A stretch of DNA of 64,000 bases from Robiginitalea marina (GCF_024006985.1 NZ_JAMXIB010000010.1:1-64000); one strand, 5' to 3'. Shown: positions 51,213-61,805, counted from the stretch's first letter. The notes: a model not told the origin generated them from the letters alone. Numbers and translations are program-made.

Positions 51213-52238
51213 ATGGATTCCCAGACACCCATGTCTTCGAGTATTCAACTGGCCCACGGCAGCGGTGGCCTCATGACGCGCGAGCTCCTCGACCAGATCA
51301 TCTTCAGTACCTTCAAAAACCCCTTCCTGGAACAAAAGCACGATGGGGCCATCGTTCCCCTCAAGGGTCCTGTGGTTATTTCCACGGACAGTTTCGTGGT
51401 TTCGCCCATCTTCTTTGCCGGGGGCAATATCGGGGACCTGGCTATCAATGGCACGGTAAACGACGTGGCCATGTGCGGGGGGGTACCCGAATTCATCAGC
51501 CTGGGGTTCATTATTGAAGAAGGCCTGGATACTTCAGATTTCGTTAAAATCGTGCAAACGATCAAAGCTGCCGCAGAAGAGGCAGGGGTCCTAATTGTTA
51601 CCGGGGATACCAAGGTGGTGGAAAGCGGCAAGGGCGATAAGATTTTCATCAATACCACGGGGATCGGAAGCCCCCATCCCCGGGCACACATCTCCATGGA
51701 CCGGATCCGCCCTGGCGACCAACTCCTGGTCAGCGGCCCGATAGCCGCCCACGGGATGGCCATCCTTTCTCAGCGGGAGGGGCTGCAGTTCGAGTCCGAA
51801 ATCAGGAGCGATACCACCTGCCTGAACCACCTGGTTAGCGACTTACTCGATGAATTCGGCGATCAGGTCCACTTGCTGCGGGACCCTACCCGGGGGGGGA
51901 TCTCCAGTGTTTGTTCGGAAATTGCGCAGGACAGTGCCCTGGGGGTTTTACTGCGGGAAACCGCCCTTCCCCTCGACCCGCAGGTTGCGGCGGCCTGCGA
52001 AATGCTGGGGCTCGACCCCCTGTATGTGGCCAATGAGGGCATCTTTTGCGCCATTGTGGATGCAGAGGCCGCCCCGAAAATCCTGGAACGCATGAAAAGC
52101 CACCCAAAAGGAGGCCGGGCAGCACTGATCGGGGAAATCCGCAGCGAATACCCGGGCAAGGTGGTGATGGAAAGCGCTGTGGGGGGCAGCCGGATCGTGA
52201 CCCCGCTGATCGGCGAACAATTGCCCCGGATCTGTTAA
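51213..52238 (+). CDS. hypE: carbamoyl dehydratase HypE
   Basis: 341 residues with a PurM-like ATP-binding fold: AHGSGGLMTREL, AINGTVNDVAMCG, TGDTKVVE and DPTRGGISSV. The C-terminus LPRIC ends in the Cys that receives the carbamoyl group and is dehydrated to thiocyanate. The stop overlaps the end of the convergent permease gene by 4 bp. Confidence 0.96.
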   Translation: MDSQTPMSSSIQLAHGSGGLMTRELLDQIIFSTFKNPFLEQKHDGAIVPLKGPVVISTDSFVVSPIFFAGGNIGDLAINGTVNDVAMCGGVPEFISLGFIIEEGLDTSDFVKIVQTIKAAAEEAGVLIVTGDTKVVESGKGDKIFINTTGIGSPHPRAHISMDRIRPGDQLLVSGPIAAHGMAILSQREGLQFESEIRSDTTCLNHLVSDLLDEFGDQVHLLRDPTRGGISSVCSEIAQDSALGVLLRETALPLDPQVAAACEMLGLDPLYVANEGIFCAIVDAEAAPKILERMKSHPKGGRAALIGEIRSEYPGKVVMESAVGGSRIVTPLIGEQLPRIC

Positions 52239-52957
52239 TTGGCCACCATCCAGTAGACCCCAATCACTACGGCAAACAGGCCTCCCGCCACGCGAATGCC
52301 CTTGAAAAAAATGGGGTTATGCCAGTTCTTAGCCAATTCCGCCACCTGCCCCAGCACCAGGGTAAAAACCGTCATGGCAAGTACGGTACCCGCCCCGAAG
52401 CCGCCGATGTACGAACTGGCCTCTGCCTGGGAATCAAAACCCAGGACAGGGAGGAACAACAGGAAATGGGCAACCCCGGCCAGCCCGTGTAAGAACCCTA
52501 TGGAGAAAGCGGCCGTGCCATGCCTTTTGGGCGGGGCGGGGTGGGAATGGCTATGCGCGGGGGAACTGCCGTGGGAATGCGGATGCTTGTGCAGGTAGGG
52601 CTTGCCGTTTTCGTGGATATGGGTGTGCGAATGCACTGCCTTTTTCCGGAAGACCGAAAACAGCGCCCAAAAACCCACCCCCAACAGCACGAGGCCCACC
52701 AGCTGTTCACTGTAGGCCGAAATCGCATCCACCGGTATCATTTCACGGAACATCAGGAACAGGAGCCCTATCAAAAGCATCCCCGCAAGGTGCGCCAGGC
52801 CCCAGATCGCGCCGATCTTCCAGGCCTTCCTTTTTTGCTCGATGGCAAAGGGGGTCACCGCCGCCAGGTGGTCGGGGCCAGAAATAACATGTAACATGGC
52901 TGCCAGGAGGCCTGAGGTAAATGCAAACCACATAGTCCGATACGATTGCGCAACCAC
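52235..52957 (-). CDS. NicO/UreH-type nickel permease
   Basis: 240 residues with about six transmembrane helices. HVISGPDHLAAVTPFAI in helix 1 is the metal-contact signature (H-x4-DH) of the NicO/UreH family. A His-rich cytoplasmic loop lies at about residues 108-145 (HSHTHIHENG, HKHPHSHG, HSHSH). Position at the end of the hyp/hup cluster indicates nickel supply for the hydrogenase. It is convergent with hypE. Confidence 0.85.
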   Translation of the reverse strand: MVAQSYRTMWFAFTSGLLAAMLHVISGPDHLAAVTPFAIEQKRKAWKIGAIWGLAHLAGMLLIGLLFLMFREMIPVDAISAYSEQLVGLVLLGVGFWALFSVFRKKAVHSHTHIHENGKPYLHKHPHSHGSSPAHSHSHPAPPKRHGTAAFSIGFLHGLAGVAHFLLFLPVLGFDSQAEASSYIGGFGAGTVLAMTVFTLVLGQVAELAKNWHNPIFFKGIRVAGGLFAVVIGVYWMVAN

Positions 52958-53066
52958 TAAGATAGGCTTTTAGCCCGGGATTTTCACCGCCTAAATAGGC
53001 TGAGCACAAGGGTTCCGCAAAGCCGGGTCGGAAACCGGACGGGGCGGCCTCCTAAGGGATAGCGCC

Positions 53067-53261
53067 TTAATCCCCATACAGGAAAACGGCTTCTATGGGC
53101 TGCCCAAAAAGGCGGGCAATACGGAAGGCGGTGGGCAGGCTCGGGTCGAATTTTCCCTTCTCAATGGCGTTTATGGTCTGCCTGGAAACGCCCACAGCCC
53201 CGGCCAGGTCTTCCTGGGTCCAGTTTTTTTCCGCCCTTAAAACACGAATTTTGTTTTCCAT
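53067..53261 (-). CDS. small XRE-family regulator
   Basis: 64 residues forming a single HTH: IRVLRAEKNWTQEDLAGAVG, VSRQTINAIEKGKFDPSL, then FRIARLFGQPIEAVF. This minimal YozG-like form is usually found beside a small membrane protein gene, as here (12 bp after 53274). It probably represses its own operon through the palindrome at 53710. Confidence 0.85.
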   Translation of the reverse strand: MENKIRVLRAEKNWTQEDLAGAVGVSRQTINAIEKGKFDPSLPTAFRIARLFGQPIEAVFLYGD

Positions 53262-53273
53262 TTTTAAACGGGT

Positions 53274-53687
53274 TTACCGGTACCGCTTTTGATTGACCAC
53301 GGTGGCGGTCAGGTAACACAATCCCATAAAGATCACCAGAAAGCTGATTTCAGCATCCCAGGGAATGACGTTGGCCGTATCGAGGAGGCTGTAGGCAATC
53401 CCCACCACAAGGGTTAAACCGAGGGTCAGGGCCATGGATTCGAGCTGGATCTTTTTTTCGAGTTCATCCGATCCTTCGAGGAGCCGCCGGTTGGCCAGGA
53501 CCATCCCTATCCCGATCGCCAGGTTGAGCAGGATGGCCAGGGCAGATAAGGTCTGGTTGCCATCCCAAAGGAATTTGGTCCCGAAGGCAGCCAGGGCAGT
53601 GGAAACCGTCCAGGCAAGGGTCCAGCCTGCAAGTCGGCCCAGGTTTTTCTTTTTTAAAACTTTTTGGTTCATAACATCTGTTTTCAT
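53274..53687 (-). CDS. small membrane protein paired with the XRE regulator
   Basis: 137 residues with four hydrophobic helices (LAGWTLAWTVSTALAAF; LSALAILLNLAIGIGMVL; MALTLGLTLVVGIAYSLL; ISFLVIFMGLCYLTA). It has the layout of the membrane partners common in HTH/membrane-protein operons; function unknown. It is the first gene of the operon. Confidence 0.7.
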   Translation of the reverse strand: MKTDVMNQKVLKKKNLGRLAGWTLAWTVSTALAAFGTKFLWDGNQTLSALAILLNLAIGIGMVLANRRLLEGSDELEKKIQLESMALTLGLTLVVGIAYSLLDTANVIPWDAEISFLVIFMGLCYLTATVVNQKRYR

Positions 53688-53709
53688 AGTAAAGTTATAA
53701 TTACTTTTA

Positions 53710-53725
53710 GTAAAGTTTACTTTAC
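53710..53725. promoter_or_regulatory. operator palindrome GTAAAGT-TT-ACTTTAC
   Basis: A perfect seven-base inverted repeat lies 23 bp upstream of the start at 53687. A degenerate second copy (TAAAGT...ACTTTTA, 53689-53709) lies between it and the start. These flank the expected promoter of the XRE operon and suit autoregulation. Confidence 0.6.
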
Positions 53726-53885
53726 AAATATAATCGAATTATTTACATGTCAAGTTTTATTAACATTAGAATTTGTGTTCAGGGTACGCCCTCCCGCAAA
53801 ATTGTCCGCAAACAGCCCTTTTCGACAGGGTTGAAGCAATGGCATCCACTCCCATAAGGGCCCTTTAGGCCAGTGCAATATCGGA

Positions 53886-54542
53886 TTATCTGGTCAATTC
53901 GAAAAAGAAGTCGTCCGGGGCGAGGCCTCCGTGCTGCCTGTGGTACAGGTCGGCCAACCCCCGCATCAGGTGGTCGATAATTTTATCTTGCCTGACCCCC
54001 CTTTGGAACATTTCATAGGAAGCCGGCAATTGTTCCTGCATAAAAAAATCGAGGTCATCGGAACCGTACTCATTAAAGGCCTTCCAGGAACGCAGCCCTT
54101 CCAGCATTTCCCGGTGGGCCTCAAAGCGGCGCTTAGCCGTATCAAATTCCGCCTGAAGGGCCGGGTTTTCCGGGTCTTTTGAAAGTTGGGCCTTTCGGAA
54201 GAGGTCCTGGTAGGTTTTGGCAACCCGGCGGTCGGCATCCAGGGCTTCCCCGATCAGCCTGAAGTAGGCCCTGCTGACCATAGCCGGATATTGGTCGATA
54301 AACTCAGGGGTGGCCAGGGCCGAGTCCAGTGGACTGTAAGAAGGGATGGCATAATAACGTTCCCGGTCCTCCGCCGGCACGACAGGTGCAGCCTGCAGGG
54401 AAGACGCCCACTGCCCTGAGCGCACCACCTCTTCCCATGCATCGTTATAGGGGTCCCGGGCCGGTTGCAGGGCGCTGCAGGCCGTCAGAAAAGCGGTTGC
54501 GATCCCAATCGGGACCAGGATGGGGATCCTCGGAAAAGCCAT
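53886..54542 (-). CDS. lipoprotein, unknown function
   Basis: 218 residues. The signal ends in the lipobox FLTAC. The mature protein is helical and charged, with no recognised domain; a long helix (ALDADRRVAKTYQDLFRKAQ) and a Phe-rich C-terminus (DDFFFELTR) are visible. It stands alone between the XRE operon and the BNR gene, both also leftward. Confidence 0.65.
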   Translation of the reverse strand: MAFPRIPILVPIGIATAFLTACSALQPARDPYNDAWEEVVRSGQWASSLQAAPVVPAEDRERYYAIPSYSPLDSALATPEFIDQYPAMVSRAYFRLIGEALDADRRVAKTYQDLFRKAQLSKDPENPALQAEFDTAKRRFEAHREMLEGLRSWKAFNEYGSDDLDFFMQEQLPASYEMFQRGVRQDKIIDHLMRGLADLYHRQHGGLAPDDFFFELTR

Positions 54543-54657
54543 TTCATTGTGGGTGTTCCCTCAAAAGTAAAGGGAATCCGCTGAACCTGTAAAAACAAAG
54601 GGCCCAAGTGCCTTATATATCCGACAAAACACGGTGCGGGCCAGGGTACCCCCCCGG

Positions 54658-57600
54658 TTAATCCCCGAGGTAGAGGGCTCCAATTCCCTGGGCGTACAAC
54701 TTCTCGTTCAGGTTTTTCACATCTTCCGAAATTATGGCCCCGGCCCGGGCTTTAAGGGAATTCCACCGGACATTCAGCTCCTGTATCTTGTCGCGGGTAC
54801 CCTGGTTGATCCGCGGGATCCCGCTATCCCCATGGTTCAGTGCGGTGAGGTATTCCGCTGTAAACCCATTTACATAATTTTCCACATCGTCGTAAGCCTT
54901 GGAAAGCCTCTGTACCATTGCCTTGTCCCATTGGTCCAGTTTTTCGAGCAGGGCATCGGCTTCCCCTTTAAGGCTTTCATTTCCCTTCTCTTCAAGGTGG
55001 GCAATCACTTCCTTCAGGCTACCCTGGAGGGCGTATAGCCGGTTGGTCATCCGCGTCATTTCGGTATAGGTGGCCTCCGCTTTCCCCATGAAGTCATGGT
55101 AGTCGCTGAACTCCTCCCCGGTAGTTGGGATCAGGGGGTTTGGCAGCAGGGAGGCTTTCGTTTCCCGGCTCACGTCCCCGTAGCGCAATTGCAGGGTGTA
55201 GGTGCCGGGTATCGCCCGGTGCCCCCGGAAACTTCCCTCTATATAGACTTCCGGGGCACCTGGCAGCAGTGGATGCCTCAGGTCCCAAACAAAGCGGTTG
55301 AGCCCTGCCATTTTGGGCAGTACCGGTGCCTGTGGCGGGGCCCCTTCATAGTCCTGGTATTCAGGGTCCGGCTCGGAACTGAAGCTGCGGACCAACTGCC
55401 CCCCGGCATCCCGGACCTCCAGGACTACCTCTGCGGATTCCTCCAGGGCGGGGAGTTCATAATAGATGACCATGCCCGATGCCGGGTTCACCCCGTCGAA
55501 CGGATGGGTCCCCATCGGTTTCACCCGGTCCATACTGCTCCACCAGTTCGGGAAAACGGCGTCTTCAGGCTGGTAGAGCTTCGCCTCTTTGGCCGGCCCC
55601 TCATATTGCCTGAGCAGGGGAAGGTCATCAAAAATCCAGAAGGACCGCCCCTGGGTGGCCAGCTGGATGTCGTCGTGCTGCAAAAGCAGGTCGGTTATGG
55701 GGACAACCGGCAGGTTCAACGGCATGGGCGCCCATTGTTTTCCCCCGTTGAACGAGACATAGAGCCCGGTTTCCGTACCGGCCACCAGCAGGTCCCTGCG
55801 AACCGGGTCTTCGCGAACGACCCGGGTGTAGGCCCCAACCGGGATACCGGCAGTGATGTTCTCCCACGACTTGCCGTAATTGGTGCTCTTGTACAGGGCC
55901 GGGGTAAAATCGTTGAATTTATAGCGAGTGGTGGCGATATATACCGTAGCAGGGTCATGGGGGGAAACCTCGATGGCATTTACCAGGGTTTCCGGCATGC
56001 CTTTGGGGGTGATATTTTCCCAGGTCTGCCCGTTGTCGCGGGTGATATGGACCAGCCCGTCGTCGCTGCCGGTGTAGATGACCCCGGCCTGGTGGGGGGA
56101 TTCCGCCACATAGCTCAGCGTCCCATAGTTTTCGGCCCCCACGGCCTCATTGGTATAGGGGGCGCCGCCGTTGCCCTGTTTGTCATCCTGGTTGCGCGTC
56201 AGGTCAGGGGATACCACTTCCCAGGTTTGCCCTTCGTCCCGGGTCCTGAGCAGGTACTGCGCCCCGTGGTAGTAGGTATTCGGCTCGTGTACCGATTTGA
56301 TGATGGGGGCGTTCCAGTTAAAGAGGTATTTCATTTCCCGGGCAGGGAGGCCCAGGTACAGGTTGGGCTCTATCATAATGTTGGTCCCTACCTGTGCTTT
56401 AACATCCAGCAGGTCGATAGTGCCCAGGTAGCTGCCGCCCATCACTTTCACCGGGTTATCGGGGTCAAATGCCAGGAAGGCGCTTTCCCCCCCGGCAGAA
56501 GGCTCCCAGTGTTCCCTTCCGATCCCGTAGGCCCCAAGGCCTATACTGGAGATTTTCACCGAGGAATTGTCCTGTTGTCCCCCGTACAGGTTATAGGGGA
56601 AGAGGTTGTCTACGGCTACCCGGTAAAACTGGGCCGTGGGCATATTGTCCTGGCGGGACCAGGTTTCCCCCCCGTCGAAGGTGATCTCTGCCCCCCCGTC
56701 ATCGGAAATCACCATGTTGCGCGAATTATCAGGGTTGATCCAAAGGTCGTGGTAATCGCCGTGGTGGGTATCGATCCCCTCCCAGGTCGTGCCCCCGTCT
56801 ATGGAGCGGTAAGGGGTTGCACTGAGCACATATACCGTATGTTCGTCGTTCGGGTCCGGTGCCAGTTCGATGTAGTACCAGGCCCGCTGCAAGAGGCGAT
56901 GATCGCCACTGACCCGGCTCCAGTGCCCCCCGGCGTCCTCAGAAACAAAGAGGCCGCCTTTTTCCTCATACGTGTCGCTCTCTACCAGGGCATATACCTT
57001 CCTCGGGTTGGCCCGGGATACTGCGATGGCCATTTTGCCCTTCTCCTCAGGCAGGCCTTCGTGGATCTGCGACCAGGTTTCCCCCCCGTCGGTCGACTTG
57101 TAAAGTCCGCTGCCCGGCCCGCCGCTGATAACCTGCCAGGGCTTTCGAAGGTGTTCCCACATGGCGGCGTAAAGTACCTGGGGGTTGTGCACGTCTATCG
57201 ACAGGTCGCTACAGCCCGTGAGGTCGTTTACATAGAGGACCTGCTTCCAGGTCTTCCCCCCGTCCGTTGATTTATAGATGCCCCGTTCCTTCGCGGGGCC
57301 ATGCAGGGCCCCCTGGGCAGCTACCCAAACAAGGTCCGGGTTTTCCGGGTGTACGATGATCCGGGCAATATGGCGTGTCAGCTCCAGGCCCATATGCTTC
57401 CAGGTCGTTCCTCCGTCAGTGGATTTATAGACCCCGTCACCATAGGAGGTCATCACCCCCCTGGGGGCATGCTCCCCCATACCTACGTAAACGACATTCG
57501 GATGGCTCTCCGAAACGGTGACCGCCCCGACCGAGCCTGTTTTAAAGAACCCGTCGGAGATATTCTTCCAGGTCTGGCCGGCATCTGAGGTCTTCCAAAG

Positions 57601-57798
57601 CCCTCCCCCGGTAGTGCCCATGTAATACGTTAGCGGATCGCCAACCACCCCCGAGGAGCCAGTAGAGCGCCCCCCGCGGAAAGGGCCGATATTGCGGAAC
57701 GCAGCGGGTTCGAGGTACGAGTTCAGGTCCTGTGCCAGGCTACTGAGGGCAAAGGCAAAGGCCAGTGCAAAAAGGGAAGTTCTTTTCATGGGGTTCAT
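54658..57798 (-). CDS. exported sortilin-like BNR/propeller protein
   Basis: About 1046 residues from the Met at 57798 (MNPMKR), chosen because the signal peptide ([17 protein letters not shown]) follows at once; the longer open frame to 58104 runs across the neighbouring gene's promoter. At least ten BNR or VPS10-type blades appear ([46 protein letters not shown]). About 300 C-terminal residues add helical parts. Related Bacteroidota proteins are annotated as glycosyl-hydrolase-like or sortilin-like; the substrate is unknown. Confidence 0.87.
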   Translation of the reverse strand: MNPMKRTSLFALAFAFALSSLAQDLNSYLEPAAFRNIGPFRGGRSTGSSGVVGDPLTYYMGTTGGGLWKTSDAGQTWKNISDGFFKTGSVGAVTVSESHPNVVYVGMGEHAPRGVMTSYGDGVYKSTDGGTTWKHMGLELTRHIARIIVHPENPDLVWVAAQGALHGPAKERGIYKSTDGGKTWKQVLYVNDLTGCSDLSIDVHNPQVLYAAMWEHLRKPWQVISGGPGSGLYKSTDGGETWSQIHEGLPEEKGKMAIAVSRANPRKVYALVESDTYEEKGGLFVSEDAGGHWSRVSGDHRLLQRAWYYIELAPDPNDEHTVYVLSATPYRSIDGGTTWEGIDTHHGDYHDLWINPDNSRNMVISDDGGAEITFDGGETWSRQDNMPTAQFYRVAVDNLFPYNLYGGQQDNSSVKISSIGLGAYGIGREHWEPSAGGESAFLAFDPDNPVKVMGGSYLGTIDLLDVKAQVGTNIMIEPNLYLGLPAREMKYLFNWNAPIIKSVHEPNTYYHGAQYLLRTRDEGQTWEVVSPDLTRNQDDKQGNGGAPYTNEAVGAENYGTLSYVAESPHQAGVIYTGSDDGLVHITRDNGQTWENITPKGMPETLVNAIEVSPHDPATVYIATTRYKFNDFTPALYKSTNYGKSWENITAGIPVGAYTRVVREDPVRRDLLVAGTETGLYVSFNGGKQWAPMPLNLPVVPITDLLLQHDDIQLATQGRSFWIFDDLPLLRQYEGPAKEAKLYQPEDAVFPNWWSSMDRVKPMGTHPFDGVNPASGMVIYYELPALEESAEVVLEVRDAGGQLVRSFSSEPDPEYQDYEGAPPQAPVLPKMAGLNRFVWDLRHPLLPGAPEVYIEGSFRGHRAIPGTYTLQLRYGDVSRETKASLLPNPLIPTTGEEFSDYHDFMGKAEATYTEMTRMTNRLYALQGSLKEVIAHLEEKGNESLKGEADALLEKLDQWDKAMVQRLSKAYDDVENYVNGFTAEYLTALNHGDSGIPRINQGTRDKIQELNVRWNSLKARAGAIISEDVKNLNEKLYAQGIGALYLGD

Positions 57799-57958
57799 TG
57801 ATTTTTGGATCAGACCTCTAAAAATACACCTTTGGCCGCACATAGAAAACCCCAAATCCGGCCCGGTGGGCGGAAATGCTATTTTTTGTACCTTTTCACG
57901 GGGCGCCCCCGGGTTACTATCAGGGCGGAGGCCTTGCGCACACTCAAAATCCACTGAC

Positions 57959-59461
57959 ATGAAACCAGCAACCCTGGCCTGCCTTTCCCTCTTCCTTTTC
58001 CTCCTGCTCCCGGCCCCGGTCCGCGCCCAGGAAAACACCGAACGCCTCGACGCCATGATCCGCCAGGGGATGGAAGACTGGCATATCCCGGGCCTGGCGG
58101 CCATCGTGGTAAAGGACGGGGAGGTGGTCTTCAGTCAGGTGTATGGGGTAAAGGACCTGGGCACCGGGGCTGTTGTGGACCGGGAAACCCTTTTCAATAT
58201 GGGCTCGACCACCAAAGCCGTCGTCTCCATGGCCCTGGGCATCCTGGTAGACCAGGGAAAACTGAAGTGGGAAGATAAGGTGCGCGACCACCTGCCCTCA
58301 TTCAGGCTTTCGGACCCCTACATCACCGAAGAAGCCAGGGTACAGGACCTGCTCACCCACAACCTGGGAATTGCAGGGGCCGACGGCCTTTGGGCTATGG
58401 ACAGCGTTTCGACGGAAGCTACCCTTCGCCGTTTTGCCCTGTCCCGGAAAGCCTACCCGGTGCGGGGAGGGTTCCAGTACAACAACCTGATGTATGCCGT
58501 GGCCGGGGAAGTAATCGGGGCGGTTTCTGGCCAACACTGGACGGTTTTCGTAAAGGAACACCTCTTTGAGCCCCTTGAAATGGCCCGCACGGTGGCCAGG
58601 GCTACAGATATTTTCAGTGCCGGGAACTATGTAACCCCCTATTTTTACGAGAATGGGGCCGGCCATATTGCGGCGTCCCACGACTTATCGGACCAAATCG
58701 GGGCGGCCGGGATGATCTGGACCTGTGCTGCCGATATGGAACATTACCTCCAGATGCTGGAAGCTGGCGGGGAATACAAGGGAAAAACGCTCCTGAAACC
58801 GGAAACCTTTGCCTACCTGTTCCAACCCCACACCCTGATCCCGGAATCGGATTTTTACCCAACCCGCCAGCTGACCCGACCCCATTGGATGTCTTATGGC
58901 CTGGGCTGGTTCCAGCACGACTACCGGGGACACAAACTGGATTTCCATACAGGGAGCATCAGTGGGCTGGTAGCCATCGCAGGCATCATGCACGACAAGA
59001 ATACGGCCGTCTATGTCCTGGCCAACCGGGACCACGCAGAGCTCCGGCATGCCATTTTGTACCAGGCGCTCGACCTGTGGGCTTTTGGGGAGGCCAGCCG
59101 CGACTGGCATCAGGAAGTGTTTGAACTCTATGAAGGAATCCGCAAAGCCTCCGAAAACCGGGAACTGGAATTCTCAAAGCAACGGGTAAAGGATACGCGG
59201 CCCACTCTGCCCCTCGCGGCCTATGAAGGCACCTACCACCACCCCATGCTGGGGGATGTGTTCGTACGCCAATCTCCGGACGGCCTGCAATTCGACTTCA
59301 ACCATTTTACGGCCTTTGAAGCCGGGCACTGGCACTACAACAGCTTCCGCTCCACCCGGGAAAACCGATACCGGGCGGAGGTGCTTTTTACCTTCCACCT
59401 GGGCCCCGCCGGAACCGTATCGGAATTGGAAGCCATGGGAGAACGGTTTAAAAAACAGTGA
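57959..59461 (+). CDS. exported serine hydrolase, class C beta-lactamase family
   Basis: 500 residues from ATG 57959, where a signal peptide begins ([21 protein letters not shown]); the open frame extends upstream without coding character. Active-site motifs: STTK (S-xx-K) in [14 protein letters not shown], the YNN tyrosine motif in [14 protein letters not shown], and HTG in [10 protein letters not shown]. About 110 C-terminal residues resemble the DUF3471 extension. Such enzymes act as esterases or D-amino-peptidases rather than true beta-lactamases. Divergent from the BNR gene. Confidence 0.9.
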   Translation: MKPATLACLSLFLFLLLPAPVRAQENTERLDAMIRQGMEDWHIPGLAAIVVKDGEVVFSQVYGVKDLGTGAVVDRETLFNMGSTTKAVVSMALGILVDQGKLKWEDKVRDHLPSFRLSDPYITEEARVQDLLTHNLGIAGADGLWAMDSVSTEATLRRFALSRKAYPVRGGFQYNNLMYAVAGEVIGAVSGQHWTVFVKEHLFEPLEMARTVARATDIFSAGNYVTPYFYENGAGHIAASHDLSDQIGAAGMIWTCAADMEHYLQMLEAGGEYKGKTLLKPETFAYLFQPHTLIPESDFYPTRQLTRPHWMSYGLGWFQHDYRGHKLDFHTGSISGLVAIAGIMHDKNTAVYVLANRDHAELRHAILYQALDLWAFGEASRDWHQEVFELYEGIRKASENRELEFSKQRVKDTRPTLPLAAYEGTYHHPMLGDVFVRQSPDGLQFDFNHFTAFEAGHWHYNSFRSTRENRYRAEVLFTFHLGPAGTVSELEAMGERFKKQ

Positions 59462-59467
59462 CCAAAA

Positions 59468-59499
59468 AAACCCTGCGAAAGGTCAGGCTCGCAGGGTTT
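59468..59499. terminator. bidirectional terminator
   Basis: AAACCCTGCGA and TCGCAGGGTTT form a perfect 11-base-pair stem with a 10-base loop. It lies between the convergent serine hydrolase and DUF1080 genes, with A-rich sequence on one side and T-rich on the other. Confidence 0.8.
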
Positions 59500-59525
59500 C
59501 GTTCAGTTTGCGGGGAATTGCCCGC

Positions 59526-60482
59526 CTAATTTTCCGGTTCTGAAATGGTGATGTTGCGGTATTCCACAGGGCCGTGGTCGCCCTGCAGGTAAATGGGCCC
59601 CGGCTCCCCTTCGCGGCTGTCGAGCGCCCCCCCGGTAATCCCCGGGATAATCTGGTTGTGGATGATGGTTTCCCCATTGGCCACAACAGTGACGCGACGG
59701 CCTATCAGGGTAATGTCGTAACTCTGCCACTCCCCGGGCTTTTTGGCAACATTGGCACTTGGGGTCAGGAACCCGTAGACCCCCCCAAGGTAAATGGAAG
59801 CCGGTTCTTTCCCATAGCTGTCTTCAACCTGTACCTCATACCGCCCCCGCAGGTATACCCCTGAGTTGGAGTGTTCCGGGTAGCGGAATTCGATATGGAG
59901 TTTGAAATCCATAAATTTTTCTTCCGTCATGAGGTTCACCCCTGAAGCAGGGCTGGTCAGCACCCCGTCCTTCACGAACCACTGGTTTTCCATCCCGCGC
60001 GCCAGCTGCGGGACCCAGCCCTCCAGGCTGTTTTCGTTCAGCAAGGCCCTGGGTTCGGACCACGATACAGGGGCCGGGTATAACAGGGAAGGTGCCCGAG
60101 TGCCCCGGAAGGCCCTGCTATGGCCCATATGGTCGAGGAGGTTCCCTTCCATCCTGTCTTCGTTTACCGTGCCGGTAAGATGCATGTAATGGGTGCCGCT
60201 CCACTGGGGGGGAATGCTGAAGCTGATCAGCCCCCCTTTATCGAAGACTTCGGAAATCGGCCGGGCACTCCCGCCCGGGCCTACAAAGTAGCCTACCAGG
60301 GCCTTATTACCGGACAACTTCACCTCAAGCCAGGAGGGGACCCAGGCCTCGCCGTACTGTATCTCGAGGTCCCATCGGCCAATGGCCCCGGAAGCCCCGG
60401 GGTCCTGGGCGGCAAGGGGACAAACAAAAAGGAAAAACCCCGAAATCAGGGCTGCACTGAAATTTCTTTGGAATGAATTCAT
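59526..60482 (-). CDS. exported DUF1080 (3-keto-disaccharide hydrolase-like) protein
   Basis: 318 residues with a signal peptide (ALISGFFLFVCPLAAQ). Residues about 30-130 are a beta-rich domain. Residues about 145-318 are the DUF1080 concanavalin-like domain: YLRGRYEVQVEDSYG, KKPGEWQSYDITLIG, and PIYLQGDHGPVEYRNI at the end. Members include 3-keto-disaccharide hydrolases and other sugar-binding proteins of Bacteroidota. Confidence 0.85.
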   Translation of the reverse strand: MNSFQRNFSAALISGFFLFVCPLAAQDPGASGAIGRWDLEIQYGEAWVPSWLEVKLSGNKALVGYFVGPGGSARPISEVFDKGGLISFSIPPQWSGTHYMHLTGTVNEDRMEGNLLDHMGHSRAFRGTRAPSLLYPAPVSWSEPRALLNENSLEGWVPQLARGMENQWFVKDGVLTSPASGVNLMTEEKFMDFKLHIEFRYPEHSNSGVYLRGRYEVQVEDSYGKEPASIYLGGVYGFLTPSANVAKKPGEWQSYDITLIGRRVTVVANGETIIHNQIIPGITGGALDSREGEPGPIYLQGDHGPVEYRNITISEPEN

Positions 60483-60596
60483 GGGAACACAGGTTTATAA
60501 CACCCCATAAAAGTAAGGAATTTAAGTGGGGTTGCACAGCGGGAAAACACCTTCCAAAACCGGGAGTTTTGTACCTTGTCTTTTTTAAGCGCCCTT

Positions 60597-61097
60597 ATGG
60601 ATCCCATGGTTGAACTGCGACAGGCGACCCACCCGGAAGACGCCCGCGAAATAGCCGGCCTGGCCAGCACCATCTGGCGGGAACACTACACCCCCATCAT
60701 CGGAAAGGCCCAGGTGGAATACATGCTGGAACGCTTCCAGTCTGCCGCGGCCATAGCAGACCAGATAAAAGGCGGCATGCAGTACTACCTCATCCTATCC
60801 GGCGGCCATGCGGTAGGTTATCTCGCTTTTGAAAAACAGGGCGAGGGGCTTTTTCTCAGTAAAATCTACCTGTTGAACGAATTTCGGGGCAAAGGACTGG
60901 GGCGGGAAGCCATGGAATTCATTAGCCGGGAAGCCCGTGACAGGGGTTGCTCCACCATTTCGCTCACGGTGAACAAAAACAACACCCGTTCCATAGCCGC
61001 CTATGAGGGGATGGGTTTCAAAAAGAAAGAAGCCCTGGTGATGGATATCGGAGGCGGCTTTGTCATGGACGATTACCGTATGGAAAAGGCGCTTTAG
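60597..61097 (+). CDS. GNAT-family N-acetyltransferase
   Basis: 166 residues from ATG 60597; the longer reading starts on TTG at 60576. The acetyl-CoA motif A is in LNEFRGKGLGREAMEFI (xxxGxGxG-like), and motif B in NTRSIAAYEGMGFKKKE. The N-terminus is typical (VELRQATHPEDAREIAGLAS). Substrate unknown. Confidence 0.88.
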   Translation: MDPMVELRQATHPEDAREIAGLASTIWREHYTPIIGKAQVEYMLERFQSAAAIADQIKGGMQYYLILSGGHAVGYLAFEKQGEGLFLSKIYLLNEFRGKGLGREAMEFISREARDRGCSTISLTVNKNNTRSIAAYEGMGFKKKEALVMDIGGGFVMDDYRMEKAL

Positions 61098-61106
61098 AAA
61101 AGTGGA

Positions 61107-61805
61107 TTACCGGTCGATGCCGAAATTCTCCAGTTGGATGTCGTCCAACCCCACCTCATCGAAGGGGTATTCCATCTGGTCCTGGATGTTGTAGAGGGAA
61201 ATCAGGATAAACTCGGTCACCACCACGATGAAATAGATCACCAGGTCACTGTTGCTGACCCCGATGTTAAAGACGATGTTGGGGGCATAAATGAGCGGGA
61301 AAACAAAAATAAACACCAGGCAATACGCCTTCAGGGCTTTGGGCGTGCGGTGCGTATTGATTGCGTGCAAATTTTCAAACCCCTCCTGCAGGTCATTCAG
61401 GTATCGGAACATGCGGTCCCGGATCCGCCTTGGGATACCCTCTTCCGATTGCAGTATAAAATAATGCAACTCGTTGATGGCATCGTCCACGGCTTTGGCC
61501 TCCCCGGGGTTTTTCTTCAGGTGCAGAAGGGTGAGGTCGCTGATATTCCCAATTAGGGCTTCCGACTTTGCCTTGTCCTCCGGGGTAAGCTCAGTACCCA
61601 TCTGCACATAGAAATAAAGGGTTTTTAAACTGGAGCGGAACCGGCTCAGGTGTTCCAGCGCCTTTTCCCGCCTGCGGAAAGCCCCTCGGATATTAAAGAC
61701 CAAAGGGAAGACAATGGCAATGCTAAGTAGGGTCAGGTCTACATTATAGCCCAACTCATATGCCAGTGAGAAGTAGGTTACCCCCACTGAGATTCCCAAA
61801 ACCAT
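61107..61805 (-). CDS. bestrophin-like membrane protein
   Basis: 232 residues from ATG 61805. Two N-terminal and two C-terminal hydrophobic helices flank a cytoplasmic helical part. The end MEYPFDEVGLDDIQLE matches the conserved C-terminal stretch of bestrophin-type channels (NPF-x-DDxxL). The frame stays open upstream for 14 more codons of plausible sequence (KLYASIINSKTF) with no ATG, GTG or TTG, so a rare start such as ATT may be used. Anion channel activity is inferred only. Confidence 0.6.
   Translation of the reverse strand: MVLGISVGVTYFSLAYELGYNVDLTLLSIAIVFPLVFNIRGAFRRREKALEHLSRFRSSLKTLYFYVQMGTELTPEDKAKSEALIGNISDLTLLHLKKNPGEAKAVDDAINELHYFILQSEEGIPRRIRDRMFRYLNDLQEGFENLHAINTHRTPKALKAYCLVFIFVFPLIYAPNIVFNIGVSNSDLVIYFIVVVTEFILISLYNIQDQMEYPFDEVGLDDIQLENFGIDR

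Noticed and set aside
55096-57270. Forward frame of 724 codons
   Set aside because: Antisense to the BNR protein gene, whose blades are clear.
57799-58104. N-terminal extension of the BNR gene to 58104
   Set aside because: It would overlap the start and signal peptide of the divergent serine hydrolase, and a good signal peptide begins at 57798.
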